This document shows positions 23,695-31,004 of a stretch of 53,316 nucleotides of DNA, one piece after another. The notes beneath the pieces were generated by a model, which saw only the letters and a program-made list of their open reading frames with translations, did not search any database and was not told where the DNA came from. Numbering within the stretch: the first letter of the stretch is position 1; each line of letters starts with the position of its first letter. The stretch spans positions 1 to 53,316 of the forward strand of contig CADASN010000020.1 in assembly GCA_902790635.1 (NCBI GenBank). Reading direction: 5' to 3'. Position numbers and translations under genes: made by a program. The DNA comes from an uncultured Bacteroidia bacterium (lineage in GTDB: Bacteria > Bacteroidota > Bacteroidia > Bacteroidales > UBA932).

Positions 23695-25461
23695 ATGCCA
23701 ATCACAAACGAAAAGAAACTCGATACCATCTCCGCGCTGCTGCGCGGACTGTATGACCAGTATGCACCCCGCCTTGAAGCCGATCCCGAGATCGCAGCGG
23801 GGCTGCAGCGCCTGGCCCGCCGCTCGCTGGAGTATCGCCACGGTTCGTTCATCATGCTGGTCGTGGGCCCGGTCAAGTCCGGCAAATCCACACTGGTCAA
23901 CCTGCTCGCACACAGATATGTAAGTCCTACCGACAAGCTCGAGTGCACCTTGCGTCCGACCATCATCTCCAGCGTCGAGGCGGGCGCGGAGCCCTCCATC
24001 GAGATTTATTCCTCCAAGGACGAATCCCGCAAGGAAAAGGACCTGGACCTGATCATCGACAAGCTGCGCGGCGTCATCGACGATGACGCGGAGCTGCGCG
24101 AACACCTGACCAAGGAGTCCTACCCGCTCAGCGACGAGAACATCGAGAACTACATCGCCCCGTCCTACAACCGCCGGGACAATTCCATCATCACGGCCAT
24201 CACCACCCCGGGCAGCAAGATGCTCCGGAGCTCGGACGGCGGCAAGATCTTCCTGGCGGACATGCCGGGTTTCGACGGCAACCAGGTCAACCTCTCCAGC
24301 GCCCTCTATGACGCGATGTCCAAACGGGTGGACTTGATCCTCTTCGTCCACAGCTCGGTCTCGGCCTTCAACGTGACATCCAACGAGTATCTCGACAAAT
24401 TGCGGGAATTCAACGGTTCCGTGCCTGTCTATCTGGTCCACAATGTCTTCGACGCTTCCTGGTGGCAGGATGCGGAGATCCGCCGGGCCGAAGTGGAGCG
24501 CCAGAGCAAGAGCGAGTACGAGGAAATCAAGCGGAAGGGATTCAACATCGAGCCGGACTATGTCAGCTGCATCAACCTGGGGATGGTCACGGACTATCTC
24601 GCCGGGCAGGTCCGTCCGGGCTGCGAGGCGGAGCTGGAGCAGGCCCGCCGGGATTTCGAGGCCGTGGAGGACCGTCTCTATGAGAAAATTACCACGCAGG
24701 TCGGTGGCCAGCGGATGGAGCGCTGCCTGGAGCGGACGGACAAGCTGCGCGACGACCTCGTGAAGCTGATCTGGTCGCGCACGCAGGAGCTGGACGCCAA
24801 GCGGCGGGACCGCGAGACGCTCCGCCAGCATCTGGCCGGCCTGGACAAGGCCCTCGGTCTCACGCAGGCAGACTACGACGAGATCATTGACAATATCTCG
24901 GAAGACGCCAACCGCGCCACGTTCAAGAACGAAGCCAAGTCCATGGTCAACAAGTCGATGTCCAACAAGGAGTGCCTCGCGCTCCTCAAGGAGATCCTGG
25001 CCTCCTTCCTCTTCGATGTGGACGACAAGCTCACCGGACGGCTCTACCGCCGCTTCGGGGACAAGCTCCGCGACAGCCTGGATGCGGTCAACGCTCAGTT
25101 GGACACACCGCTGGAGCCGTTCGCGCCCCTCGAAGAAGTCCGCGCGCACAGCGAAGAGAACATGTCGGAAGAGAAGGTCAAGCGCTTCATGCGTCCCACC
25201 CTGTTCCCACACAAGCCCGAAGACGTCCGCGAGGCGGTCTCCAATATGGAGCGCTATCTCTACGGTGACGCCGACAACCGGACCATCCAGAATCTCAAAC
25301 GGATGCTGACAGCCGAGATCAACCGGATGGAAGCAGACTATCTCGAGCAGATCCGCAGCCGTTTCGCCGCCCGCCTCGAACCGATCATCAGCCCGGAGGA
25401 AGAACAATTGCTGGAGACCTTGGAATCGCTGCTGAAGCAGCTCAAAGACATTATCATATGA
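23695..25461 (+). CDS. Dynamin-like large GTPase
   Basis: 588 residues. G domain: P-loop GPVKSGKST (58-66), switch-I Thr in TLRPT (85-89), G3 DMPG (189-192), and a weak G4 candidate HNVFD (~250). The insertion between G1 and G3 (~120 residues, charged, helical) and the long C-terminal helical half (QTRRDRETLRQHLAG-like heptads, residues ~350-588) match the bacterial dynamin-family plan of a GTPase head with a coiled stalk. No transmembrane segment is evident, so membrane contact probably comes through the partner gene, whose ATG overlaps this stop by 4 bp. Known relatives remodel or protect membranes and some act in phage defence; which applies here is unknown. Confidence 0.82.
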   Translation: MPITNEKKLDTISALLRGLYDQYAPRLEADPEIAAGLQRLARRSLEYRHGSFIMLVVGPVKSGKSTLVNLLAHRYVSPTDKLECTLRPTIISSVEAGAEPSIEIYSSKDESRKEKDLDLIIDKLRGVIDDDAELREHLTKESYPLSDENIENYIAPSYNRRDNSIITAITTPGSKMLRSSDGGKIFLADMPGFDGNQVNLSSALYDAMSKRVDLILFVHSSVSAFNVTSNEYLDKLREFNGSVPVYLVHNVFDASWWQDAEIRRAEVERQSKSEYEEIKRKGFNIEPDYVSCINLGMVTDYLAGQVRPGCEAELEQARRDFEAVEDRLYEKITTQVGGQRMERCLERTDKLRDDLVKLIWSRTQELDAKRRDRETLRQHLAGLDKALGLTQADYDEIIDNISEDANRATFKNEAKSMVNKSMSNKECLALLKEILASFLFDVDDKLTGRLYRRFGDKLRDSLDAVNAQLDTPLEPFAPLEEVRAHSEENMSEEKVKRFMRPTLFPHKPEDVREAVSNMERYLYGDADNRTIQNLKRMLTAEINRMEADYLEQIRSRFAARLEPIISPEEEQLLETLESLLKQLKDIII

Positions 25462-26447
25462 AAAAGTCGCTGATCACCATCGGCGTCACGCTGGCCCTCA
25501 TCCTCGTGATCCTGCTCGCCGGCAACGTCATCACGATCGGGGACAAGCTCGCCGTCGCTTCCCCCGTACTGGCCTGGATCTTCTATGGCCTGTTGGCGGC
25601 CGCGCTCGTGTGGCTGGTCGTGATCCCGACCTGCCGCATCCTGCTGGCGAAGCCTTTCCCGAAGCTTTCGGTGGATCCGTCTGCGGAAGACACGCCGGAA
25701 GTGCGCGCGGAGCTCAAGGCATTCGGGCGTTCGCTGGCAGACAACCTCGGCGACCTGCCGGCAGACGAAGCCTCCCAGCATCGCACGGCGCTGCTGAAGC
25801 AGCTGGACAGTTTCTATGACCTGGCCGAGTTGCGCGGGATCCTCCAGGGCGAGCTCGACCGCCGTTTCGACAAGGCCAAGACCCATATCAACCAGTGGGC
25901 GAAGACCGTCTTCCTCGTGACTACGGTCTCGCAGACAGGGCGGATCGATGCCATCACCACGCTGGTGATCAACTGCCGGATGATCGCGGACGTGATCCGC
26001 TGCTCGGGCTACCGGCCCACCTGGGGCCAGCTCGGCAAGCAGTACGCCCAGATCCTGGCCACGTCGCTGTTCAGCTACTATCTCTCCGATACGCTCGACA
26101 AGGTCGAGGTGGACCCGGAGATGCTGAACCTCAAGGCGCTTTCCAACATTCCCCTGATGGGGACGATCACCAAGTCGCTGGTGGACGGCACCGCCAATAC
26201 GCTGCTCTCCCTGCGCATCGGACACGTCACGCTCGCGTATCTGCGCGAGGGCGCCGGAGCCCTTTCCGGGAAATCCGGGGCCAAGGTGCGCCGCCGGGCG
26301 ATGCTGGATGCGGTCAAGTCCTTCCTGGTCCTGTCCAAGGACACGACCATCGCCGGACTCGCTGCCGCCGGGCAGAAACTGGACGCCTGGATCAACGGCG
26401 AACGTCCCCAGGAGGCAGCATCCGTTCCCGCTGATCCTGCCGCATGA
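25458..26447 (+). CDS. DUF697/YcjF-like inner-membrane protein
   Basis: 329 residues. Two N-terminal transmembrane helices (SLITIGVTLALILVILLA and VLAWIFYGLLAAALVWLVVI), a charged linker, then a C-terminal helical region (VSQTGRIDAITTLVINCRMI, GYRPTWGQLGKQYAQILATSLFSYY, IPLMGTITKSLVDGTANTLLSLRIG) that resembles DUF697. In proteobacteria the DUF697 protein YcjF is encoded beside the P-loop protein YcjX, so this pairing with a GTPase has a parallel. It overlaps both neighbours by ATGA. Likely membrane anchor or target of the GTPase. Confidence 0.72.
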   Translation: MKKSLITIGVTLALILVILLAGNVITIGDKLAVASPVLAWIFYGLLAAALVWLVVIPTCRILLAKPFPKLSVDPSAEDTPEVRAELKAFGRSLADNLGDLPADEASQHRTALLKQLDSFYDLAELRGILQGELDRRFDKAKTHINQWAKTVFLVTTVSQTGRIDAITTLVINCRMIADVIRCSGYRPTWGQLGKQYAQILATSLFSYYLSDTLDKVEVDPEMLNLKALSNIPLMGTITKSLVDGTANTLLSLRIGHVTLAYLREGAGALSGKSGAKVRRRAMLDAVKSFLVLSKDTTIAGLAAAGQKLDAWINGERPQEAASVPADPAA

Positions 26448-27004
26448 GACGCATTGTCCTTTTCGCCCTGTCCCTGCTGTTCCTGCTGGCGGGCTGTACG
26501 CCCAAGCCGTCAATCTCCCAGCAGGTGGAGGACCGCATCCGGCTGCTGAGTCAGACCGGCGAACTGGGCACCGTCGAATACACCGTCCGCAAGGCAGTCC
26601 GCGCCCGCGACGAAGGGGAATGGTTCAAGATCGGCAACCGTCGCATCCTGTTTTCCTGCACCGCCTTGATCAAGGCGGGGATCGATCTGAGCCGCGTGCC
26701 GCTCGACAAGCTCGTCGTGGACGAGTCCCGGCACTCCGTGTCGCTGGTCCTGCCGCACGCGACCGTTTTCTCGATCAACATCCCGCCGGAGAAAATCCGC
26801 CTGGAGTACGAGGACGTGACGGGCTTCCGCCAAAAATTCAGCGACCAGGAGCGCCAGGCCCTGCTCAAGCAGGGCGAGCGCGAGGTGGTGCGCGACCTGC
26901 CGCAGCTGGGCATCCTCGCCGAAGCGGAGGACAACGCCCGGGAGTTCTTCCAGGCGATGCTCGAACAGATGGGTTTTGAGAACATCCAGATCACCTTCGA
27001 ATGA
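26444..27004 (+). CDS. DUF4230-like lipoprotein
   Basis: 186 residues. The N-terminal signal ends in a lipobox (LLAGC, Cys20), so lipidation is predicted. The body has TVEYTVRKAVRARDEGEWFKIG, KAGIDLSRVPLDKLVV, ATVFSINIPPEKIRLEYEDV and a C-terminal helix pair (ARE..FFQAMLEQMGF) followed by a short strand, the pattern of DUF4230. Its neighbour is a paralogue with the same order of elements. Function unknown in the family; here it overlaps both flanking genes by 4 bp in an operon with a dynamin-like GTPase. Confidence 0.72.
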   Translation: MRRIVLFALSLLFLLAGCTPKPSISQQVEDRIRLLSQTGELGTVEYTVRKAVRARDEGEWFKIGNRRILFSCTALIKAGIDLSRVPLDKLVVDESRHSVSLVLPHATVFSINIPPEKIRLEYEDVTGFRQKFSDQERQALLKQGEREVVRDLPQLGILAEAEDNAREFFQAMLEQMGFENIQITFE

Positions 27005-27651
27005 AAGAGAAAGGATCCATCCATATCCCGCTTCGCTATGTGCTGCCGGTCTCGCTGGTGCTGGCCATCGTGCTGGTCCTGCTGTTTTTCGCGCGTCCGC
27101 AGCAGCGGCGCGGCCTCGCGATCGATCCGACCCCCACGCTGGTGGAACAGGTCCGCCGGATCGGCGAGCTCTCCAGTGCCGGCTTCTACGAAGAACTGGT
27201 GCTGACCGACTTGGATGATTCCTACCTGGGCGAGTTGAACCGGGCTTCGGGCTTGCGTCGCATCATCGGCAGCAGCGATTTCGTCGTCATCTGCAAGGGG
27301 CGCGTGCGCGCCGGGTTTGATTTCACCCGGGTGAAGGGGACGGATTTCTCCGTGTCGGGCGATACCCTGCGGCTGACCCTGCCGCCCGTGGAGATCCTCG
27401 ATGTCGTGATCAATCCGGCCGATTATGAAGTATTTGCCGGCCACCGTACCCACGACGAGACGGTCGGCATCATCATCAAGGCGAAGCAGCGCCTGCGCGC
27501 CGATGCGATCGACGCCGGGATCCTGGATCAGGCGGAGCTCTCCGCGGAGACCCACCTCAAGCGCCTTTTCTCCTCGATGGGCTACCGGGAGATCCTCCTG
27601 ACTTTCAGCAAAGAATATCCCATCCGCCCGGAAGGTAACTCCGGTCGGTAA
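27001..27651 (+). CDS. DUF4230-like membrane-anchored protein, paralogue of the preceding gene
   Basis: 216 residues. One N-terminal transmembrane helix (YVLPVSLVLAIVLVLLFF) replaces the lipobox of its neighbour. The soluble part repeats the plan: ELVLTDLDDSYLGELN, ICKGRVRAGFDFTRVKGTDFSV, LRLTLPPVEILDVVI, then AETHLKRLFSSMGYREILLTF. The pair therefore presents one lipid-anchored and one helix-anchored copy of the same domain, possibly a heteromeric envelope complex. Last gene of the operon; tRNA-Val follows 47 bp later. Confidence 0.72.
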   Translation: MKEKGSIHIPLRYVLPVSLVLAIVLVLLFFARPQQRRGLAIDPTPTLVEQVRRIGELSSAGFYEELVLTDLDDSYLGELNRASGLRRIIGSSDFVVICKGRVRAGFDFTRVKGTDFSVSGDTLRLTLPPVEILDVVINPADYEVFAGHRTHDETVGIIIKAKQRLRADAIDAGILDQAELSAETHLKRLFSSMGYREILLTFSKEYPIRPEGNSGR

Positions 27652-27679
27652 AACTTTTTTGTATATTTGAAAAAAGTTG

Positions 27680-27687
27680 TATCTTTG
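27680..27687 (+). promoter_or_regulatory. -7 box (TATCTTTG) for tRNA-Val
   Basis: Perfect TAnnTTTG 11 nt before the mature tRNA 5' end, with TTTTTTG about 18 nt upstream. Confidence 0.7.
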
Positions 27688-27698
27688 CAATCCCAAAC

Positions 27699-27773
27699 GA
27701 GGCTTTAGCTCAGTTGGTTCAGAGCGCTTGCTTGACAGGCAAGAGGTCAGCAGTTCAAATCTGCTAAGCCTCA
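27699..27773 (+). tRNA. tRNA-Val (anticodon GAC)
   Basis: Folds as a complete cloverleaf. Acceptor GAGGCTT (27699-27705) pairs with AAGCCTC (27766-27772); D stem GCTC/GAGC; anticodon stem CTTGC/GCAAG with loop TTGACAG (GAC at 27734-27736); T stem AGCAG/CTGCT with loop TTCAAAT. The discriminator is A at 27773 and CCA is not encoded. Confidence 0.93.
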
Positions 27774-27780
27774 CTAAATG

Positions 27781-27815
27781 AAAATCAGAGACTTACAAGA
27801 GTCTCTGATTTTTGT
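27781..27815 (+). terminator. Intrinsic terminator after tRNA-Val
   Basis: A 13-bp stem (27781-27793 with 27800-27812), a 6-nt loop and a T tract. Confidence 0.88.
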
Positions 27816-27881
27816 TTTCGGAAGGCTAGTCGCAGTTTTGGCGCAGTTTCAACGTGTTTTAACCCCGCTGGATTCTATTCC
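27816..27881. other. Spacer between tRNA-Val terminator and IS30 remnant
   Basis: No gene seen. It contains the short direct repeat CGCAGTTTTGG/CGCAGTTTC; such sequence directly 3' of a tRNA could be a scar of a tRNA-targeting element, but no integrase fragment can be recognised. Confidence 0.3.
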
Positions 27882-27948
27882 GAAGTGCAACGCGCTTTGA
27901 AGCCTGATAGTATAACTTTACTGTCATAACCAGAAAAAGCGACAGAGG

Positions 27949-28390
27949 ATGGGATACAAGCATCTGACAAGGGAGCAACGATTTACGATAGAGAGGTTGC
28001 TGCAGAGACCAATGAGCCTAAGGGAGATTGGAGAAGTAATAGGGGTCAGCACAGGTACAGTGAGCCGTGAGATCCGTAGGAACTGCGACATGAGAGGATA
28101 CCATCGGTACCGATGGCAGCTGGCTCAGAAAAAATACGAAAGGAGGATGACGGTCAGGCGACACTACCTGAAGTTCACTGACGAGTTGGCGCGTAGCTTC
28201 AGGCATGGCGGGCGACGGAAACACGAACGGGCTGATACGCCAGTACATTCCGAAAGGAACGGACTTCAGCGAGCTGACCGACGAGATGCTTGCTGAAATA
28301 GAATGGAAACTCAACCACAGGCCTCGTAAGTCACTGGGTTACAGGACACCGTTGGAATACTGTAAACAATTATTTAACTTTGACTTTTGA
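27949..28390 (+). pseudogene. IS30-family transposase remnant (internal deletion and frameshift)
   Basis: The N-terminal piece (27949 to ~28198) encodes MGYKHLTREQRFTIERLL and SLREIGEVIGVSTGTVSREIRRN, the helix-turn-helix of IS30-type transposases. The C-terminal piece (~28205-28390, another frame) encodes NTNGLIRQYIPKGTDF, LNHRPRKSLGYRTPLE and a stop. The catalytic DDE core between them is gone, about 200 residues compared with the family. Not functional. Confidence 0.9.
28352..28382 (+). promoter_or_regulatory. Outward promoter in the right end of the IS30 remnant
   Basis: -33 TTG (28352-28354), a 20-nt spacer, -7 TAACTTTG (28375-28382), a perfect TAnnTTTG. It points at the LamG/propeller gene whose ATG is 45 nt downstream, and no other promoter fits in the 22 bp between the IS end and that ATG. 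Confidence 0.6.
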
Positions 28391-28427
28391 AGTGTGTTGC
28401 ACTTCTAAATTGAATTCACCACATCTT

Positions 28428-30044
28428 ATGAAGCGATTGTTTTTCCTTGTCTGGTTCGCCGCTATGGCGGTGTTGTGCGCCGCGCAGACGCAACCTGTCC
28501 TGCAATATGATTTTTCGCGCAGCGAGGGCGCCGTGGTCCGGGATGCCTCCGGCTCCGGCTTGGACGGCCGCCTCTGCGGCTCGGCCCGGCTGGAGCGGCG
28601 TGGCCGTACGGCCCTGGTCAACCTGGGCTACGACGGCGGGTATGTCGATATGGGCCCGCAAATCGGCCGTATCCTCAAGGGTTCCAATTCCTTCACGGTG
28701 GCGGTGAAGTATCTGGTGGAGGAAAATGCCTCCTTGCAGGGGAACGGCTATTTCCTGTGGGCTTTCTCTACGCAGGAGCTCAACACCCGTACCGAGGGGC
28801 GCTACCACGCCTACAAGCTCAATATCCAGCGCAGCGAGAACTCCGTCGGCGGCTGGACCCGCGAGACCCTGATGGACATCGGCAAGCCCTCTGCCAAGGG
28901 GGAGTGGCAGTACGTCGTCTACACGCAGGACGGCACCTATGGCCGGCTTTACCTGAATGGCAAGTTGGTTGCGTTCAACAACGATATGTTCACGATGTCC
29001 CGTACCTTCCCGGGGGAGGAGACACCCGTCTACAACTGGATGGGCCGCGCGCCCTTCCCGGGTGACAGTTTCCTGGCCGGGACGCTGCTCTCGGACGTGC
29101 GCGTGTACACGGAGGCCCTCTCCGACAGGGAGGTGCGCACCCTCACCAACAAGGTGCTGCGCGAGGACCTCTCCGCCCACGATTTCCTGTACTGCGGCGA
29201 ATCCCACGACCGGAAGATCTTCAAGGTCGCGGACGGCCGGATCGTCTGGCGTTACGACAATCCCGCCGGCCGGGGTGAGCTCAGCGACACCATCCTGCTG
29301 GACGACGGGCACATCCTGATTGCGGACCAGTTCGGTGCGGCTGAGCTGGACCCCGACGGCCGTGAGCTCTGGCGGATCCCGGCCCCGGAGGGTACGGAGA
29401 TCCACACCCTGCAGCCCATCGGCACGAAGTACATCCTATACATCCTGCAGGACCTGCCCGTTGCCAAGGTGATCGTACGCCGGCTCAGCGACATGAAGGT
29501 CGTGCGGCAGTTCGACGTCCCCGTGAATCCGGACGCGCTGATGCACTTCCAGTTCCGTTGTGCGCGCCTGACCCGGCGCGGCACGCTCCTGATCGCCCAT
29601 ATGGGCGACGGAGGCATCACGGAGTGGGACGACCGCGGCCGGATGATCGCCCAGTGGGACATCCCGGGGCCGTGGGGCGTGTGCGAACTGGACAACGGGG
29701 ACATCCTGGCGGTGAGCAACCGCAACTATGTGCGCCAGTTCCGGCGTGACGGGACCGTCGTCTGGGAGCAGGACCTGGCGCGCTACGGCTGCACCATTCC
29801 GCAGAAGGCCTACCGCCTCAAGAATGGCAACACTCTGATTACCAACTGGTTCAGTGAGTGGGACGAGGTGGCGGTGGCTTCTTTCGACCGCTCGGCCCCG
29901 CCGGTCCAGGTGGTCGAGATCGACCCCGACGGGCGGCTCGTCTGGCAGATGGCCTCCTGGGAGGAGATGGGCCCAGCCACAACCTTCCAGCCCCTCGACG
30001 AACCCGTCGTCCGTTCGGCCTGCTTTTTCGGTCGTTTCAAGTAA
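28428..30044 (+). CDS. Secreted LamG-like plus beta-propeller (arylsulfotransferase-like) protein
   Basis: 538 residues from ATG 28428 (signal peptide MKRLFFLVWFAAMAVLCAA). Residues ~22-240 form a concanavalin-like LamG domain (LQYDFSRSEGAVVRDASGSGLDG, then GTYGRLYLNGKLVAFNN and a late SDVRVYTEALSDREV). Residues ~255-538 have propeller blades (GRIVWRYDNP, DGRELWRIPAP, GGITEWDDRGRMIAQW, DGTVVWEQDL, DGRLVWQMASW) of the type in arylsulfotransferase-like and PQQ-like repeats. The role is unclear: glycan binding by LamG is plausible, enzymatic activity is not shown. Only 22 bp separate its ATG from the IS30 remnant, which may provide its promoter. Confidence 0.78.
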   Translation: MKRLFFLVWFAAMAVLCAAQTQPVLQYDFSRSEGAVVRDASGSGLDGRLCGSARLERRGRTALVNLGYDGGYVDMGPQIGRILKGSNSFTVAVKYLVEENASLQGNGYFLWAFSTQELNTRTEGRYHAYKLNIQRSENSVGGWTRETLMDIGKPSAKGEWQYVVYTQDGTYGRLYLNGKLVAFNNDMFTMSRTFPGEETPVYNWMGRAPFPGDSFLAGTLLSDVRVYTEALSDREVRTLTNKVLREDLSAHDFLYCGESHDRKIFKVADGRIVWRYDNPAGRGELSDTILLDDGHILIADQFGAAELDPDGRELWRIPAPEGTEIHTLQPIGTKYILYILQDLPVAKVIVRRLSDMKVVRQFDVPVNPDALMHFQFRCARLTRRGTLLIAHMGDGGITEWDDRGRMIAQWDIPGPWGVCELDNGDILAVSNRNYVRQFRRDGTVVWEQDLARYGCTIPQKAYRLKNGNTLITNWFSEWDEVAVASFDRSAPPVQVVEIDPDGRLVWQMASWEEMGPATTFQPLDEPVVRSACFFGRFK

Positions 30045-30105
30045 TCAATTATCCACCGTAATAGGGCTGGGAAACAACAAATAATTCGGAGCATCACCAC
30101 CCAGA

Positions 30106-30152
30106 GAAACAAGGACAAGGTCATCCCAGTAAAGGGAGAAACCTTGTCCTTT
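30106..30152 (+). repeat. Repeated hairpin element, short copy
   Basis: AAGGACAAGG...CCTTGTCCTT stem with an inner TCCC-AGTAAA-GGGA hairpin. It shares ~45 bp with the starts of the two 99-bp copies downstream, in the same orientation. Located between the propeller gene and the toxin-antitoxin pair; the rest of 30045-30105 shows nothing. Confidence 0.85.
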
Positions 30153-30172
30153 TGAAAACCAACGTTTTTTCC

Positions 30173-30180
30173 TAATTTTG
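30173..30180 (+). promoter_or_regulatory. -7 box (TAATTTTG) for the toxin-antitoxin pair
   Basis: Perfect TAnnTTTG with TTTG at 30151-30154, 18 nt upstream; 23 nt before the antitoxin ATG. Confidence 0.7.
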
Positions 30181-30203
30181 CATCATAAGAGAAAAAAGAC
30201 ACT

Positions 30204-30395
30204 ATGACGCAAGTTGTTCTATCCATTCCAAACAGCGAGGTCCCTTTTCTCTCCGCGCTGGCAGAGAAGATGGGATGGAATATCCAGACTCGCGAAAATC
30301 TTGTCGAGAAGTTCATTGCATCTTGCCCTACTGATGTTGACATCACGGATGAAGAGATCCAGGCAGAGGTCAATGCTGTGAGGTACGGAAAATGA
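30204..30395 (+). CDS. Putative antitoxin of a PIN toxin module
   Basis: 63 residues (MTQVVLSIPNSEVPFLSALAEKMGW, acidic C-terminus DITDEEIQAEVNAVRYGK). Size, charge, the position directly before a PIN-domain gene and a 4-bp overlap with it identify it as the likely antitoxin. The C-terminal helix ending EVNAVRYGK is typical of the toxin-binding tail in such pairs. I do not recognise a DNA-binding motif with certainty; the N-terminal strand (VVLSIP) could form a ribbon-helix-helix-like dimer. Confidence 0.78.
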   Translation: MTQVVLSIPNSEVPFLSALAEKMGWNIQTRENLVEKFIASCPTDVDITDEEIQAEVNAVRYGK

Positions 30396-30805
30396 AAGTA
30401 ATTCTCGACACCAACATTTGGATTTCCTTCCTTCTTGGAAAGCGATTGACCATCCTTCGGGAAATCGTCGAAATGGAGGAAGTGGAAATCTATGTGTCAG
30501 AAGCCTTGATTACAGAGTTGCACGATGTCGTTTTTCGGCCGAAGTTTTTGGGCAAGATAGAGTTCCAATCCATTCTGAACCTCTTTGAACTTATCAACGC
30601 CAAGTGCAAAATGATCGAGGGTTACCCTGATGCCGAATCGGCTATCCGTGACATCAAGGATCTTTACTTGCTCTCCATGGCCGAAAGCATTCCAGCAGAT
30701 TACATTGTTACGGGAGATAATGACCTGCTTGTCCTGAAGAATTACAAGGACACTCGAATCATCACTTTCACAGAATTCATTGCCCTGGTTATGGGGCAAT
30801 CCTAG
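30392..30805 (+). CDS. PIN-domain toxin (VapC-like, COG1569 type)
   Basis: 137-residue predicted Mg-dependent ribonuclease. The acidic active-site residues are visible: Asp6 in ILDTNIW, Glu42 in ITELHDVV, and Asp103/Asp109 in ADYIVTGDNDLL, which together with DIKDLYLL form the PIN quartet. EALITEL and RIITFTEFIALV match the family that usually carries a small upstream antitoxin. The start overlaps the antitoxin stop (ATGA). Noticeably lower GC than the housekeeping genes. Appears intact, unlike the relic at 37.3-37.6 kb. Confidence 0.9.
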   Translation: MKVILDTNIWISFLLGKRLTILREIVEMEEVEIYVSEALITELHDVVFRPKFLGKIEFQSILNLFELINAKCKMIEGYPDAESAIRDIKDLYLLSMAESIPADYIVTGDNDLLVLKNYKDTRIITFTEFIALVMGQS

Positions 30806-30831
30806 TTCGTGCCTCCCATAAACAAAGAAAC

Positions 30832-30935
30832 AAGGACAAGGCCATCCCAGTAAAGGGAGAAACCTTGTCCTGTTTTCTATTCCTCATCCCGATGGTTGAT
30901 CCGTCGAATAAGGTAACTGATGAAAATCATCACGA
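30832..30935 (+). repeat. 99-bp repeat element, copy A, after the intact PIN toxin
   Basis: 30837-30935 is identical to 37641-37739. It comprises the ACAAGG..CCTTGT hairpin and a 3' part whose complementary strand reads VMIFISYLIRRINHRDEE-stop. In this copy the minus-strand frame extends back through SIPSAVTVSNI with no ATG, so it may be the tail of a lost gene. Confidence 0.9.
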
Positions 30936-31004
30936 TGTTGCTCACCGTCACGGCGGAAGGAATCGAATGGACGTGAAACTGGTTTTCCCTGATGCCGCTT
31001 CAAA

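Larger units (their letters stand above)
27882..28405 (+). mobile_element. Internally deleted IS30-family element
   Basis: Bounded by imperfect inverted repeats: GAAGTGCAACGCGCTT (27882-27897) and, on the other strand, GAAGTGCAACACACTT (28390-28405). About 525 bp, roughly half the length of an intact IS30-family element, and holding only the two ends of a transposase gene. It lies between the tRNA-Val terminator and the LamG/propeller gene. Non-autonomous, MITE-like; it could only be moved in trans. Confidence 0.88.
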
